A stretch of 64,000 nt of DNA from Sulfitobacter sp. HNIBRBA3233 (GTDB lineage: Bacteria; Pseudomonadota; Alphaproteobacteria; Rhodobacterales; Rhodobacteraceae), in assembly GCF_040149665.1 (NCBI RefSeq), contig NZ_JBEFLP010000002.1, forward strand, positions 1 to 64,000, written 5' to 3'. Each line of letters opens with the position of its first letter. Within the stretch, counting starts at the first letter, position 1. Made by a program: the position numbers and the translations under genes. The notes under the pieces were generated by a model, which was not told the origin of the DNA, searched no databases, and worked only from the letters and a program-made list of their open reading frames with translations. This document shows, piece by piece, positions 19,913-29,383 of the stretch.

Positions 19913-21294
19913 GATGCACCTCCTGTTGTCTGTTGGTTCGTCAGGTTGCCCGCTTCCAGCCATGGCTCCAGCCATTGGGTATGGAAATCACCGGCGCGCA
20001 CGTCCGGATCGTCCGCCAGCGCCAGATGCAGCGGGATCGTCGTGTTCAGCCCCTTCAGTTCGACCTGCTCCAAAACCGATTTCAGCTTGTCGATCGCCTG
20101 CGCGCGGTCCGGCGCATGGACGATGATCTTGCCCAGCAGCGAGTCGTAGAAAGGCGGGATCTGGTATCCTTCGTAGAGGAAATGATCGAACCGGATGCCG
20201 TCACCCTCGGGGACGTGCATCGATTCCAGTTTGCCGGGAAAGGGCATGAACTGCATGGTCGGATCCTCGGCGTTGATCCGCACCTCGATGGCGTGACCGT
20301 TGCGCACGATCTGGTCCTGCGTCACGCTCAGGCTCTCGCCGCCGCACACGCGGATCATTTCCTGCACCAGATCAACGCCGGTAATCATCTCGCTGACGGG
20401 ATGTTCGACCTGAATGCGGGTGTTCATCTCGATGAAGAAGAATTCGTTGGTCGCGGAATCGTAGAGATACTCCAGCGTGCCCGCGCCGCGATAATTCACG
20501 TCCTTTGCCAGCGCGACAGCCGACGCACAGAGCGCTGCGCGGGTTTGCTCGTCAAGACAATCGGCACCGGCTTCTTCCCAAACCTTCTGGCGGCGGCGTT
20601 GCAGGGAACACTCGCGTTCAAAGCAATGCACGGCGTTTGTCCCGTCGCCCAGAATCTGCACCTCGATATGGCGCGGGGACCGGACCGCCCGTTCAAGGTA
20701 GAGCCCGCCGTCGCCGAAGGCCGCTGCGGCTTCCTGCTGGGCTTGCGGCGCAAGTTTGCGCAGCTCGGCTTCCGTGTCGGCGACGCGGATACCGCGCCCG
20801 CCACCGCCTGCGGCGGCCTTGATCATGACGGGATAGCCGACCTCTTCGGCGATCTTTGCCGCCGCGTCCACGGTTTCGACCCGTCCGTCGGATCCGGGCA
20901 CCACGGGAACGCCTGCCGCCTCTGCGGCGCGGCGGGCTTCGACCTTGTCGCCCATCCGTTCGATCGTCGCCGCGCTGGGCCCGATGAAGGTCACACCTGC
21001 GGCTTCGACCCGCCGTGCGAATTCGGGGCTTTCAGAAAGGAAGCCGTAGCCGGGGTGCACCGCATCTGCGTTGCTGCTCTTGATCGCGTCCATAACGGCG
21101 TCGATCTTGAGATAGCTGTCCTTGGATGCGGCGGGGCCGATGCAGACGCTCTCGTCCGCCTGTTTCACAGCCAGCATGTCGGCGTCGCCTTCGGAGTACC
21201 CCTGGATCGTGGTGATCCCGAGTTCCTTGGCGGCGCGGATGATGCGGACGGCAATCTCGCCACGGTTCGCGATGAAGAGGCGTGAAATGGCCAT
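19909..21294 (-). CDS. accC: Biotin carboxylase (AccC-like)
   Basis: This 461-aa ATP-grasp biotin carboxylase begins SRLFIANRGEIAVRIIRAAKELGI, has the Gly-rich ATP loop KAAAGGGGRGIRV and the catalytic region FIEMNTRIQVEHPVSEMITG. It carboxylates biotin on the carrier encoded 2 bp upstream. Being embedded between accB and pxpB, it is probably a dedicated copy for this pathway rather than the housekeeping acetyl-CoA carboxylase subunit (inference from context). Confidence 0.93.
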   Translation of the reverse strand: MAISRLFIANRGEIAVRIIRAAKELGITTIQGYSEGDADMLAVKQADESVCIGPAASKDSYLKIDAVMDAIKSSNADAVHPGYGFLSESPEFARRVEAAGVTFIGPSAATIERMGDKVEARRAAEAAGVPVVPGSDGRVETVDAAAKIAEEVGYPVMIKAAAGGGGRGIRVADTEAELRKLAPQAQQEAAAAFGDGGLYLERAVRSPRHIEVQILGDGTNAVHCFERECSLQRRRQKVWEEAGADCLDEQTRAALCASAVALAKDVNYRGAGTLEYLYDSATNEFFFIEMNTRIQVEHPVSEMITGVDLVQEMIRVCGGESLSVTQDQIVRNGHAIEVRINAEDPTMQFMPFPGKLESMHVPEGDGIRFDHFLYEGYQIPPFYDSLLGKIIVHAPDRAQAIDKLKSVLEQVELKGLNTTIPLHLALADDPDVRAGDFHTQWLEPWLEAGNLTNQQTTGGAS

Positions 21295-21296
21295 GT

Positions 21297-21533
21297 TCAG
21301 TCGTCCAGTGTCGCGAGGGTCGCGCCTGCTGTCACCGGGCTTTCGTTATCGGCGACGTAGCCGCCGAAGGTACCTGCGGCCTCGGCCTTGACCTCGATGA
21401 AGGTCTTCATCACTTCGACCAATCCGATCACGTCACCGACAGCGACTGCGTCGCCCTTGGACTTGAACGGATCCTCTTCGGGAGAGGGTTTGTGGTAGAA
21501 AGTACCGGGAAGCGGAGATTGTATGTCAGCCAT
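21297..21533 (-). CDS. accB: Short biotin carboxyl carrier protein (AccB-like)
   Basis: A 78-aa biotinyl domain with almost no linker: SPLPGTFYHKPSPEEDPF at the start and the biotinylation motif EVMKTF with the acceptor Lys near residue 43. Housekeeping AccB proteins are about 150-165 aa with a Pro/Ala-rich linker, so this is a minimal carrier. ATG at 21533; an upstream in-frame extension belongs to another frame of pxpA. It is followed 2 bp later by accC. Confidence 0.9.
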   Translation of the reverse strand: MADIQSPLPGTFYHKPSPEEDPFKSKGDAVAVGDVIGLVEVMKTFIEVKAEAAGTFGGYVADNESPVTAGATLATLDD

Positions 21534-21553
21534 GGGGTGGTGTCCTTTTTTCT

Positions 21554-22336
21554 TTAGGATTTCTGCGCCAGTACGGTGGCGGCCGAAGCGATGGTAATGC
21601 CTGCGTCGGTCAGACCCTTGCGGATCGCCTTTCCCATCTCGAGGGCGCCGGGCGTGTCGGAGTGAAAGCAGATGGATTCGAAACCGATGTCGATTTCGTC
21701 GCCTTCGACGGTTGTAACCTTGCCTGTGGTGCAGGCCTTCACGCATTTGTCGGCGATGGCCTGCGGGTCGGGGCGGCCGACCTGACGGGCGAAAACAATC
21801 GAACCGGAGTTGTCGTAGTCGCGGTCGGCATAGAATTCGCGCACGACCGGATAGCCGGATTGCTTGCCGATGCGGTAGGTTTCGGAGGACTCCATGCAAA
21901 ACAGGATCGTGTCGCCGCAGGTCTTTTGCATCATGTCGATGATCTGGCGCGACAGCTCCTCGCTCTTGGCGGCTTCCATGTAAAGGGCGCCATGGGGTTT
22001 GACGTGCTGGAGGGACGCGCCATAGCGGCGGCCGAACTCACGGATCGCCCCGATCTGGTAGACGATGTCGTTCACCAGCTCTTCGGGCGTTGTGTTGATC
22101 GCGCGGCGGCCGAACCCCTGAATGTCGTTGAAGCCCGGATGCGCGCCCAGCCCGACCCCGTAGTCATGTGCAAGTTTGATGACGCGGTCCATCGTGTTCG
22201 GATCGCCCGCGTGAAATCCCGCCGCGATATTGGCAGAGCTGATAAGGGCCATGATATCTTCGTCCGGCGCTTCGCTCAGCACCCACTGGCCAAAGCCTTC
22301 GCCCATGTCACAGTTAAGGTCGACAATTTCCATCAT
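21554..22336 (-). CDS. pxpA: 5-oxoprolinase subunit A, LamB/YcsF family
   Basis: About 260 aa. The N-terminus [16 protein letters not shown] and the following [17 protein letters not shown] are the family hallmarks, as is [11 protein letters not shown]. The PxpA/B/C complex performs ATP-dependent opening of 5-oxoproline. Two adjacent ATGs (22336 and 22333) are possible. An upstream in-frame extension of 51 codons runs into the regulator promoter region and is rejected. It is first gene of the pxpA-accB-accC-pxpB-pxpC operon; the 219-bp divergent region to the LysR gene should hold its promoter and operator. Confidence 0.9.
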   Translation of the reverse strand: MMEIVDLNCDMGEGFGQWVLSEAPDEDIMALISSANIAAGFHAGDPNTMDRVIKLAHDYGVGLGAHPGFNDIQGFGRRAINTTPEELVNDIVYQIGAIREFGRRYGASLQHVKPHGALYMEAAKSEELSRQIIDMMQKTCGDTILFCMESSETYRIGKQSGYPVVREFYADRDYDNSGSIVFARQVGRPDPQAIADKCVKACTTGKVTTVEGDEIDIGFESICFHSDTPGALEMGKAIRKGLTDAGITIASAATVLAQKS

Positions 22337-22555
22337 GTGTTTTCGCCTTCTCTCGTCTATCCTGCTCAGAGTGACGCAACGGCGCAAATTGTAAAATATT
22401 GATTTCGGAATTGGCATTATCTGATTTTTAGATGCCTGATTTCCAACCATAACGGGAAAAATCCCTTGAAACACGCCAATCTGCCGCATTCTTGACCGGT
22501 TTGAGTATCAAAAAAACAGATACCACCCTTCAAGAAATCCGTTTAACCTGTGTCC

Positions 22556-23455
22556 ATGAACTTCAGACACTTGAAATTCTTCGTCGCCACCGCCGAATCC
22601 GGTCAGGTCAGCCGTGCCGCGACCGAACTGTCGATCTCCCAATCCGCTGTGACCAGCGCGATCAAGGAGCTTGAGGCCGAGCTTGGGGCGGCGTTGTTCC
22701 TGCGGTCGTCGCAGGGGATGGAGATGACAGAGGCAGGGCGCGATTTCCTCGCGTCCGCGCGCGAGGTGCTGGAAAAGCTGGACCACGCGAAACGGGTCGC
22801 GCAAAAACAGTCGCCGGTGAAGGGGACGATCTCGATCGCGGCGACCTACACCGTGCTGGGGTATTTCCTGCCACCGCATCTGGACCGGCTGAAGCAGCTT
22901 TTCCCGAACTTGGGCATCCGCATGAGCGAGCTGAACCGCGAAAGCATCGAAGAGGGGTTGCTGTCGAACCGCTTCGATCTGGCCGTTGTGCTGACCTCCA
23001 ACATCAACAACCCCGAGATCGAGACCCAGACGCTGATGAGCTCGTCGCGCAGGCTCTGGGCTGCGAACGGACACGAATTCATCCGGCGCGGGCGGGCCAC
23101 CTTCGAGGAGATCGCGCAGCAGGAATACATCATGCTGACCGTGGACGAGGCAGCCCATACGACCATGCGCTACTGGGCGCGCAGCGGTTTTCAGCCGAAC
23201 GTCACGCTGCGCACATCGTCGGTCGAGGCGGTCCGCTCGATGGTCGCGAACGGGCAGGGGGTCACGATCCTGTCGGATATGGTGTACCGCCCGTGGTCGC
23301 TGGAAGGGCGGCGCATCGGCACTGCCACGACCGAACTGGCGATCCCGTCGATGGATGTGGGCCTGGCGTGGCGCAAGGGATCGCAGATAGCCCGCCCTGT
23401 GCAATCCGTGATCGAATATTTTGAGCAGACCTACCTTGCACCCAAGCCGCAGTAG
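22556..23455 (+). CDS. LysR-family transcriptional regulator
   Basis: About 299 aa. The winged-helix HTH occupies residues 1-60 (FRHLKFFVATAESGQVSRAA and ISQSAVTSAIKELEAELG), followed by a periplasmic-binding-type effector domain. ATG at 22556; a GTG two codons upstream is also possible. It is divergently placed against the pxp/acc operon, the standard arrangement for a LysR activator of the neighbouring operon, so 5-oxoproline or a related lactam is a reasonable effector guess (inference). Confidence 0.92.
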   Translation: MNFRHLKFFVATAESGQVSRAATELSISQSAVTSAIKELEAELGAALFLRSSQGMEMTEAGRDFLASAREVLEKLDHAKRVAQKQSPVKGTISIAATYTVLGYFLPPHLDRLKQLFPNLGIRMSELNRESIEEGLLSNRFDLAVVLTSNINNPEIETQTLMSSSRRLWAANGHEFIRRGRATFEEIAQQEYIMLTVDEAAHTTMRYWARSGFQPNVTLRTSSVEAVRSMVANGQGVTILSDMVYRPWSLEGRRIGTATTELAIPSMDVGLAWRKGSQIARPVQSVIEYFEQTYLAPKPQ

Positions 23456-23639
23456 CCTCTGCTACCCCTGCGCGAAAGCGTGGCCCTTCGGTCAGCCTTC
23501 GCATGGGATTTCTGTTAACCTCGCCTCCAAAGGTTGACCCGTCACGGATGCTTTTCGCACTCTGTTCAGGAAAATCACGCCTTTGGCCTTCTCGAGGGCA
23601 ATCGCGCACTGCCCCAACCTGCAAGACACGAGCCACCCG

Positions 23640-26600
23640 ATGCCCAGAATTTACGACGGAATTGCCGACAGCCCATCCACCGAATACAAGCTGACCGTGG
23701 GGGAAACGATCGCCGTCCCGATCTCGCAGGCGGAACTGGATGCGCAGGAAAATTTCGGCTACCCCGAATATGATTTCTTTTCGTTCGAAACGGAGCCGCT
23801 GACGGAGTACACGATCCTTCTGACAGCGGCCAATCCGCTGGTCGAGGACGCGCTGAGCCAGCCGCGTCCGGGCTATTCCGATATCGACGGCGTGGATCCC
23901 TTCATTCGTCCCGAAGGCTCCTTTTTTGCCTTCCCGCTCGATGGAAACCCTTATGCAAGTCCGTGGTCCAATCCGGCCTTGCTGACGACGCTGGTCGATG
24001 GCGGGCTTTTCCGCGGTGCCGTCAAATTCGAAAACTGGGTTGCGGAGTACGATGGCCGGATCGACTTTTCCCTCCTCCCCGCGTCCGAACGGTTCTATTT
24101 CATCACGGTGCTGGAAGGGGATCGAACCGATTACATCCCGCCCATGGATGTGCCGCTGATCCCGATTGATCTGCCCGGCGACGACAAAATAGCAAGCCGG
24201 GTCAGTGACGAGACGCGCGCCGAGGGCTCGTTGGCGGACTACTTTGACGACGATGGCAACTATGTCGAAGCGGAGGCGCAGTTCAACGTCACGCTCAGGG
24301 CTGGCTTCAACTACGATGTCGTGATCGATTCTCCGACCGTTCCTGACCATGACTGGTACGAGAACCGTTTCGAGCTCTACGTGCTTTACGAAGGAAGCGA
24401 AGTCCCGATCTCGGTCAATTCCGACATCCGTCTCGTGGGGGACGAGCGCCATTATCGCGCCGTCTTCGACATGGAGGTCGACGAACTGCTCGACCGCGAT
24501 CTTGCTCCGGGAGAGGAGATCGCGGCCACCATCGGCATTCGCACGCTTGCCCCCAGCAACGGCTATCTGGACCGCTACGGCAGCAATTTACCCCCTGTCG
24601 ATTTCAACGTTCAGGTCTGGAGCCCGGACGACCATGGCGACAACACCCTGACACCCAGCACACTGGAATTCGGCGAAATCGTTGAAGGCAGCTGGCAGGA
24701 GTATCCGTTCGATTCCCGTGTGGCCCCCTTCGGTGAAGGCGACTGGTTTCTTGTTGAGGAAGGGCTGACCAAGGGAAAATTTTATCTCGGGACGGCACAT
24801 TACAACGATGGTCACAGCGAAGTCGTATCCATGCGGCTCATGAACTCCATCGCGCCCCTGATGGTCGCCACGCCCGACTGGTTCATCTACGAGGCCTTCG
24901 CGACCGGACCTGCGTGGCTCGAGGTCACCTCTCCCTTCGGCAACACGGGCGACTGGCAGGTGCAGTTGCAGGAGTTCGATTTCGCCGATTCCCGCGGGCT
25001 GGGCAACGACAGCGTCAGCGGCACATCCGGTCGCGATGTCATTACCGGTGGCGGCGGGAACGATACGATCGCAGGCAGTGCAGGCGACGACCGGATCGAG
25101 GGCGGCACCGGCAACGACAGCCTCTTGGGTGGGTCGGGCAACGATATTCTGGACGGCGGTCTTGGGGCCGACAGCCTTTTCGGGGGCGCCGGTGCGGATA
25201 CCCTTCTGGGGCTGAACGACGCAGATATGGCGACGGGCGGCGGCGATGCGGATACCTTCGCATTGGCATTTGGCGCTCAGGGCCGCGCGATCATCCGCGA
25301 TTTCAACGCGGCCGAGGGCGACATTATCGATCTGTCCGCGCTGGGCCCGCTGGCCAAGGCCGGTCCGACCGCGCAGCAGCTTGGGCTGGCAAGCTTCGCG
25401 ATCGACGGCGGCGTGATCTCGATCGACACGGACGGCGACGGCGAAACGGATGTCGAGGTTGCAACGACATCCACCAGCCTTTCCGCCGGTGATCTGAAAT
25501 TCTCAAGCGCACTTGTTCCGGTCGAAATCACGCTGGATGAGCGGCCTTACCGGCCCCTCGAAGCCGGCGACCTTGATCGGACCAGTTTCCTTGAGGTCAC
25601 GAACACCGGCGAGACCGTGGTGCGGCGCAACATCTGGCTTCAGGGAACCGACGACGACGACAGTCTTGCTATCGATCACGCCAGCACCGGAGCCGTCAAT
25701 CTGTTGGACGGCGGTGCGGGCGATGACATCCTGACCGCCGGTGTCGATACGGTCCGGCGGGCTTTTTACGATCCGGTCCTCGAAGCGGGGGCAGGACTTC
25801 CGCGTTACGGCACCAACCATCTGCGCGGGGGGCCGGGGGCTGATATTTTCGTGCTGCGCCCCGATATGGACGATGTCGAGATCCTCGATTTCAACCCTGA
25901 CGAAGGGGACCGCATCGCGCTCGACTTGAGCGCATGGCGGCAAAACGGCTTTTATGACGAAACCGATGCGACCGGGATGCTCTGGGATCAGGCGTCCTAT
26001 CCGGGCTATCCCAGCCGCGGCTACAGTTCCGATGACTGGCTAGGCGAATTCTCGACTTTCGTGGGCCGTGACTATTTTCAGCCAACCGATAGCGACGTTG
26101 CGCAGTACGAATACAGCGACAGCGGTGATGCTGACAGAACCGCGTTCCGCCCGGTGGCGCTGAGCGAAACGGATGCGGCGGCGACGCCCGAAGATCAGAA
26201 ATACCTGCGCGTGCCGCTGTTGTTTCGCGCACCGGAAGCCGATCTCTACAACCGCTCGCAGGTCTGGCTGACCTTCGACCAACCCGTGTCCGAAACCGGC
26301 GCCCGCAAATGGATCGAAGATGACGACTGGATGATCATAAACCGGTTCCCGCAAATCGGGACCGACGCGGACGAGCTGATCGTGGGGTCGGATCGGGGCG
26401 AGGTTTTGTATCCACGCGGCGGGAATGACACGATCTATGGCAATGGCGGCAACGACAGCCTCGACTTCGGCCCGCGCTCTGGCAACAACGTTTTCTACGG
26501 CGGAAGCGGCAGCGACCGGCTGGACGTGCGGCGCCTGGCACTCGGGTCGAATGATGTCTTTGACGGAGGTGACAGCACCGACGTTGTCGAAAACCTGATC

Positions 26601-27956
26601 TACAGCAAATTCACCACAGCCGAACGTGTAGATGGCGGCATTCTGCTGGGCATGCTGGGCGTCTCGTCGCCCGAAGCGCCGGGCGACCAGAGCTATTCCT
26701 TGCTGATGCGCAATGTCGAATACATCGAGACATGGACCTCTGCTGACAGCGAATCCTACCGTGGCCTCGACCCCGAGCGTCTGCCCGATCTGCTGCCCTC
26801 GCGGCCGTTTTCCATGACCGACGCCGGCGAGACGATCTATGGCTCGCGCGCCTCGGAAGAGATTTTGGCGCTGGGCGGGTCCGACTGGATCAACCCCGGT
26901 GGCGGCAACGATACGGTCCACGGAGGAGACGGCAACGACATGGTCTCTTTCAGCGACCTCGCCAAGAAAGGTGCGGCGCTGGAATACCGCCTGACGATCG
27001 ATCTGGAGGCAAACTCCGCCCGTGGGCCGGAAGGCACCGACGTGATCGTACTGAACGATGTCGAACGGGTGACCGGAACGATCTTTGCCGACTACATCCG
27101 CGGCGATGCGGGGGCAAACCAGCTGCGCGGCCTTGGCGATTATGACTGGTTCATTGCCACCTCCGGTGGCGACACCATCGACGGCGGCACGGGGCAGGAT
27201 ATGATCAGCTTCGTCGAATGGGAAAGCGATGCGGATAACACCATCGCGGATGTCTTCGGCGATCCGTCGCTTTCTGGGGTGACGGCATCGGGGATCTACC
27301 TTGACCTGTCCGATCCATCCGCCAACACCAATCTGGCCAAGGGCCTGTCCTTGGCCAGCGTCGAGCGGATCACGGGGTCGGGGCGTCAGGATGTGTTCTT
27401 TGGCGACGATGGCCAGAACGATTTCCGGGGGCTGGGCGATTACGACTGGTTCGTGTCCTCCGATGGCGGGCGCGAGCGGTACTTCGGCGGCGACGGCGAC
27501 GATACGGTCACCTATTTCAACGCCCCCGGTGCTGTGACCGCCAGCCTGCGCAACGGCGCGCGGATCGCCGGAGAGGAAACGGGCTATGGCAGCCAGGGCT
27601 GGGCGGCGCGCGACCTCTATTTCGAGATCGAGAACCTTGTCGGGTCACGCTTTGACGACACGCTGACCGGATCGAATGCGCGCAACCAGCTGAACGGGCT
27701 GGCGGGCGACGATATTCTGTTCGGCTATGGCGGGGTCGACTACATCAAGGGCGGCGCCGGCAACGACACGATCAACGGCGGGGACGGATCGGACTACGCG
27801 ATCTTTGACGGCAATATTGCCGACACCACGCTTGCGCGCGTAGGCAGCAAGACGGTCTTTGCCACGGGCGCGGGCGGTGTCGATAGCCTGCGCGACATCG
27901 AATATTTCGTCTTCGAGGACGGTCAGGTCTCGATCTGGGAGCTCGACATCATCTGA
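23640..27956 (+). CDS. Large RTX-type calcium-binding protein, probably secreted
   Basis: About 1438 aa, acidic, with no N-terminal signal peptide. RTX nonapeptide blocks (GGxGxDxUx) occur near residues 460-540 (GGGGNDTIAGSAGDDRIEGG), 905-975, 1060-1105, 1150-1190, 1250-1290 and 1335-1390, interleaved with non-RTX segments. Two copies of RGLGDYDWF lead directly into RTX turns. Such proteins fold on calcium outside the cell and usually leave by type I secretion; no secretion genes are nearby. The N-terminal 450 residues are beta-rich, and no enzyme domain is recognised. ATG at 23640 (MPRIYDGIAD); an upstream TTG extension lacks a ribosome site. Confidence 0.85.
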   Translation: MPRIYDGIADSPSTEYKLTVGETIAVPISQAELDAQENFGYPEYDFFSFETEPLTEYTILLTAANPLVEDALSQPRPGYSDIDGVDPFIRPEGSFFAFPLDGNPYASPWSNPALLTTLVDGGLFRGAVKFENWVAEYDGRIDFSLLPASERFYFITVLEGDRTDYIPPMDVPLIPIDLPGDDKIASRVSDETRAEGSLADYFDDDGNYVEAEAQFNVTLRAGFNYDVVIDSPTVPDHDWYENRFELYVLYEGSEVPISVNSDIRLVGDERHYRAVFDMEVDELLDRDLAPGEEIAATIGIRTLAPSNGYLDRYGSNLPPVDFNVQVWSPDDHGDNTLTPSTLEFGEIVEGSWQEYPFDSRVAPFGEGDWFLVEEGLTKGKFYLGTAHYNDGHSEVVSMRLMNSIAPLMVATPDWFIYEAFATGPAWLEVTSPFGNTGDWQVQLQEFDFADSRGLGNDSVSGTSGRDVITGGGGNDTIAGSAGDDRIEGGTGNDSLLGGSGNDILDGGLGADSLFGGAGADTLLGLNDADMATGGGDADTFALAFGAQGRAIIRDFNAAEGDIIDLSALGPLAKAGPTAQQLGLASFAIDGGVISIDTDGDGETDVEVATTSTSLSAGDLKFSSALVPVEITLDERPYRPLEAGDLDRTSFLEVTNTGETVVRRNIWLQGTDDDDSLAIDHASTGAVNLLDGGAGDDILTAGVDTVRRAFYDPVLEAGAGLPRYGTNHLRGGPGADIFVLRPDMDDVEILDFNPDEGDRIALDLSAWRQNGFYDETDATGMLWDQASYPGYPSRGYSSDDWLGEFSTFVGRDYFQPTDSDVAQYEYSDSGDADRTAFRPVALSETDAAATPEDQKYLRVPLLFRAPEADLYNRSQVWLTFDQPVSETGARKWIEDDDWMIINRFPQIGTDADELIVGSDRGEVLYPRGGNDTIYGNGGNDSLDFGPRSGNNVFYGGSGSDRLDVRRLALGSNDVFDGGDSTDVVENLIYSKFTTAERVDGGILLGMLGVSSPEAPGDQSYSLLMRNVEYIETWTSADSESYRGLDPERLPDLLPSRPFSMTDAGETIYGSRASEEILALGGSDWINPGGGNDTVHGGDGNDMVSFSDLAKKGAALEYRLTIDLEANSARGPEGTDVIVLNDVERVTGTIFADYIRGDAGANQLRGLGDYDWFIATSGGDTIDGGTGQDMISFVEWESDADNTIADVFGDPSLSGVTASGIYLDLSDPSANTNLAKGLSLASVERITGSGRQDVFFGDDGQNDFRGLGDYDWFVSSDGGRERYFGGDGDDTVTYFNAPGAVTASLRNGARIAGEETGYGSQGWAARDLYFEIENLVGSRFDDTLTGSNARNQLNGLAGDDILFGYGGVDYIKGGAGNDTINGGDGSDYAIFDGNIADTTLARVGSKTVFATGAGGVDSLRDIEYFVFEDGQVSIWELDII

Positions 27957-27964
27957 TCTTGGCG

Positions 27965-29383
27965 TCAGGCGGGCGGGCCAAACGCCTCTGCCGCGTTCAG
28001 TAGTTCTTTGGCCTTTGCGAGGTCCTGGGCCAGCAGCGCGCGCATCGCTGCGGGATCTGCTGCGCGCAGGACAGCCGACGGGTGCAGGGTGACTAGAACG
28101 GGCAGCCCGTCGCGGCCCCGTTCGACCCTGCCGCGCCGTTGCATCAGCTTTGCGCCGTCTCCGGTCAACGCCTCGGCGGCGGTGGCACCCATGGCCACGA
28201 CCAGCACGGGCGACACCTGCGCGATCTCGCGTGTCAGCCAGAAACGGCAGGCTTCGATCTCGGATCGGTTGGGGCTTTGGTGGATGCGCCTTTTGCCGCG
28301 CGGCGTGAACTTGAAATGCTTGACCGCATTGGTGACATAGGCCGCGCGGCGATCCAGACCGATCCCCTCCAGAACCGCATCGAAAAGCTGCCCTGCCGGT
28401 CCGACAAAGGGGCGCCCTGCCAGATCCTCACGGTCGCCGGGCTGTTCGCCAACGATCATCAGTGCCGCGTCCGCAGGCCCTTCGCCCGGCACCGCCTGCG
28501 TGGCCGAGGCCGCCAGCGGGCACCGGGTGCAGGCGTGCAGGGCCGCGTCCGCCTCGCGTTCCGGCAGACGGTCCAGAATGCGGCCCGCGCGGGCCGGCGC
28601 CAGCGTGGGGGCCTGCGCGCGCATCTCGGCCACGCGGGCTTCCGCCCCCGCGATCAGGTCGGGTATCAGCGACGCTTCGGGCAGGTTCTTCCAGTATTTC
28701 TTGGGCATCTCCGATTGCATCGCCTTTATCTTGAGGCGCGCGGGATTGAAGATATGCGCGTAGTAGGTTTTCCACAGCTCTTCGGTCTCGTCCGACAGGT
28801 CCAACCGGTCCGAGGCGACCGTCTCGAACGTCATATCGCCAGCCTGAAACCGCATGGTGATTTCGGGCGTCACGATGACCCAGTCCATGTCCCCGAAACG
28901 CCGCGTGAAGAATCCCGCGATCAGCTCTTCGATCCGGTGATCGGGTTCGAACCAGCTGAGAAATTGCCGGCGGTTGCTGCCCGCCGGGGTGACTTCGCGA
29001 AAGCGCACGAAGGCTTTCATCTTGTGCATGTCGCGGCGGATATTCTTGACCAACTCTTCGGCGCGCTGCACGTCTGCATCCGCGCGGTTGGTCAACAGGC
29101 GCGGCGTATCGCGACAGCGCAGCAGCAACCGGTAGAGCAGATCATGGGCCCCCGCAGAGCGGCTTGCGCAGAGCAGTCTGGCGAGCGGAACAAAGTCCTT
29201 GGGTACCGTCATCGCGCGCGGCGCGGGAAGCGGCCGACCCTCCCGCGCGAAGAGGCCCGCCTCCGCGTCCTCCATCCCCCAATCCACCTGTTCGGGCGGG
29301 ATGTCGTTACTGGCCAAGGCGCGGGCCGCCGCGCGCCATGCGTCGAACGTGCCCAGCCGGGGCAGCCGCGGCGCGTAGATCAC
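27965..29383 (-). CDS. UdgX-family uracil-DNA cross-linking protein fused to an N-terminal DNA-metabolism domain
   Basis: 472 aa. The C-terminal 200 residues are a family 4-like uracil-DNA glycosylase of UdgX type: GEQPGDREDLAGRPFVGPAG (motif A) and GKRRIHQSP, with the loop His near residue 368 that in UdgX bonds covalently to uracil-DNA (established for the family). The N-terminal part (about 1-250) is the DUF4130-type domain usually found fused or adjacent. The start ATG overlaps the stop of the radical-SAM gene (ATGA), so the pair is co-translated. The role is uracil-DNA recognition or repair linked to a radical-SAM enzyme of unknown reaction. Confidence 0.9.
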   Translation of the reverse strand: MIYAPRLPRLGTFDAWRAAARALASNDIPPEQVDWGMEDAEAGLFAREGRPLPAPRAMTVPKDFVPLARLLCASRSAGAHDLLYRLLLRCRDTPRLLTNRADADVQRAEELVKNIRRDMHKMKAFVRFREVTPAGSNRRQFLSWFEPDHRIEELIAGFFTRRFGDMDWVIVTPEITMRFQAGDMTFETVASDRLDLSDETEELWKTYYAHIFNPARLKIKAMQSEMPKKYWKNLPEASLIPDLIAGAEARVAEMRAQAPTLAPARAGRILDRLPEREADAALHACTRCPLAASATQAVPGEGPADAALMIVGEQPGDREDLAGRPFVGPAGQLFDAVLEGIGLDRRAAYVTNAVKHFKFTPRGKRRIHQSPNRSEIEACRFWLTREIAQVSPVLVVAMGATAAEALTGDGAKLMQRRGRVERGRDGLPVLVTLHPSAVLRAADPAAMRALLAQDLAKAKELLNAAEAFGPPA

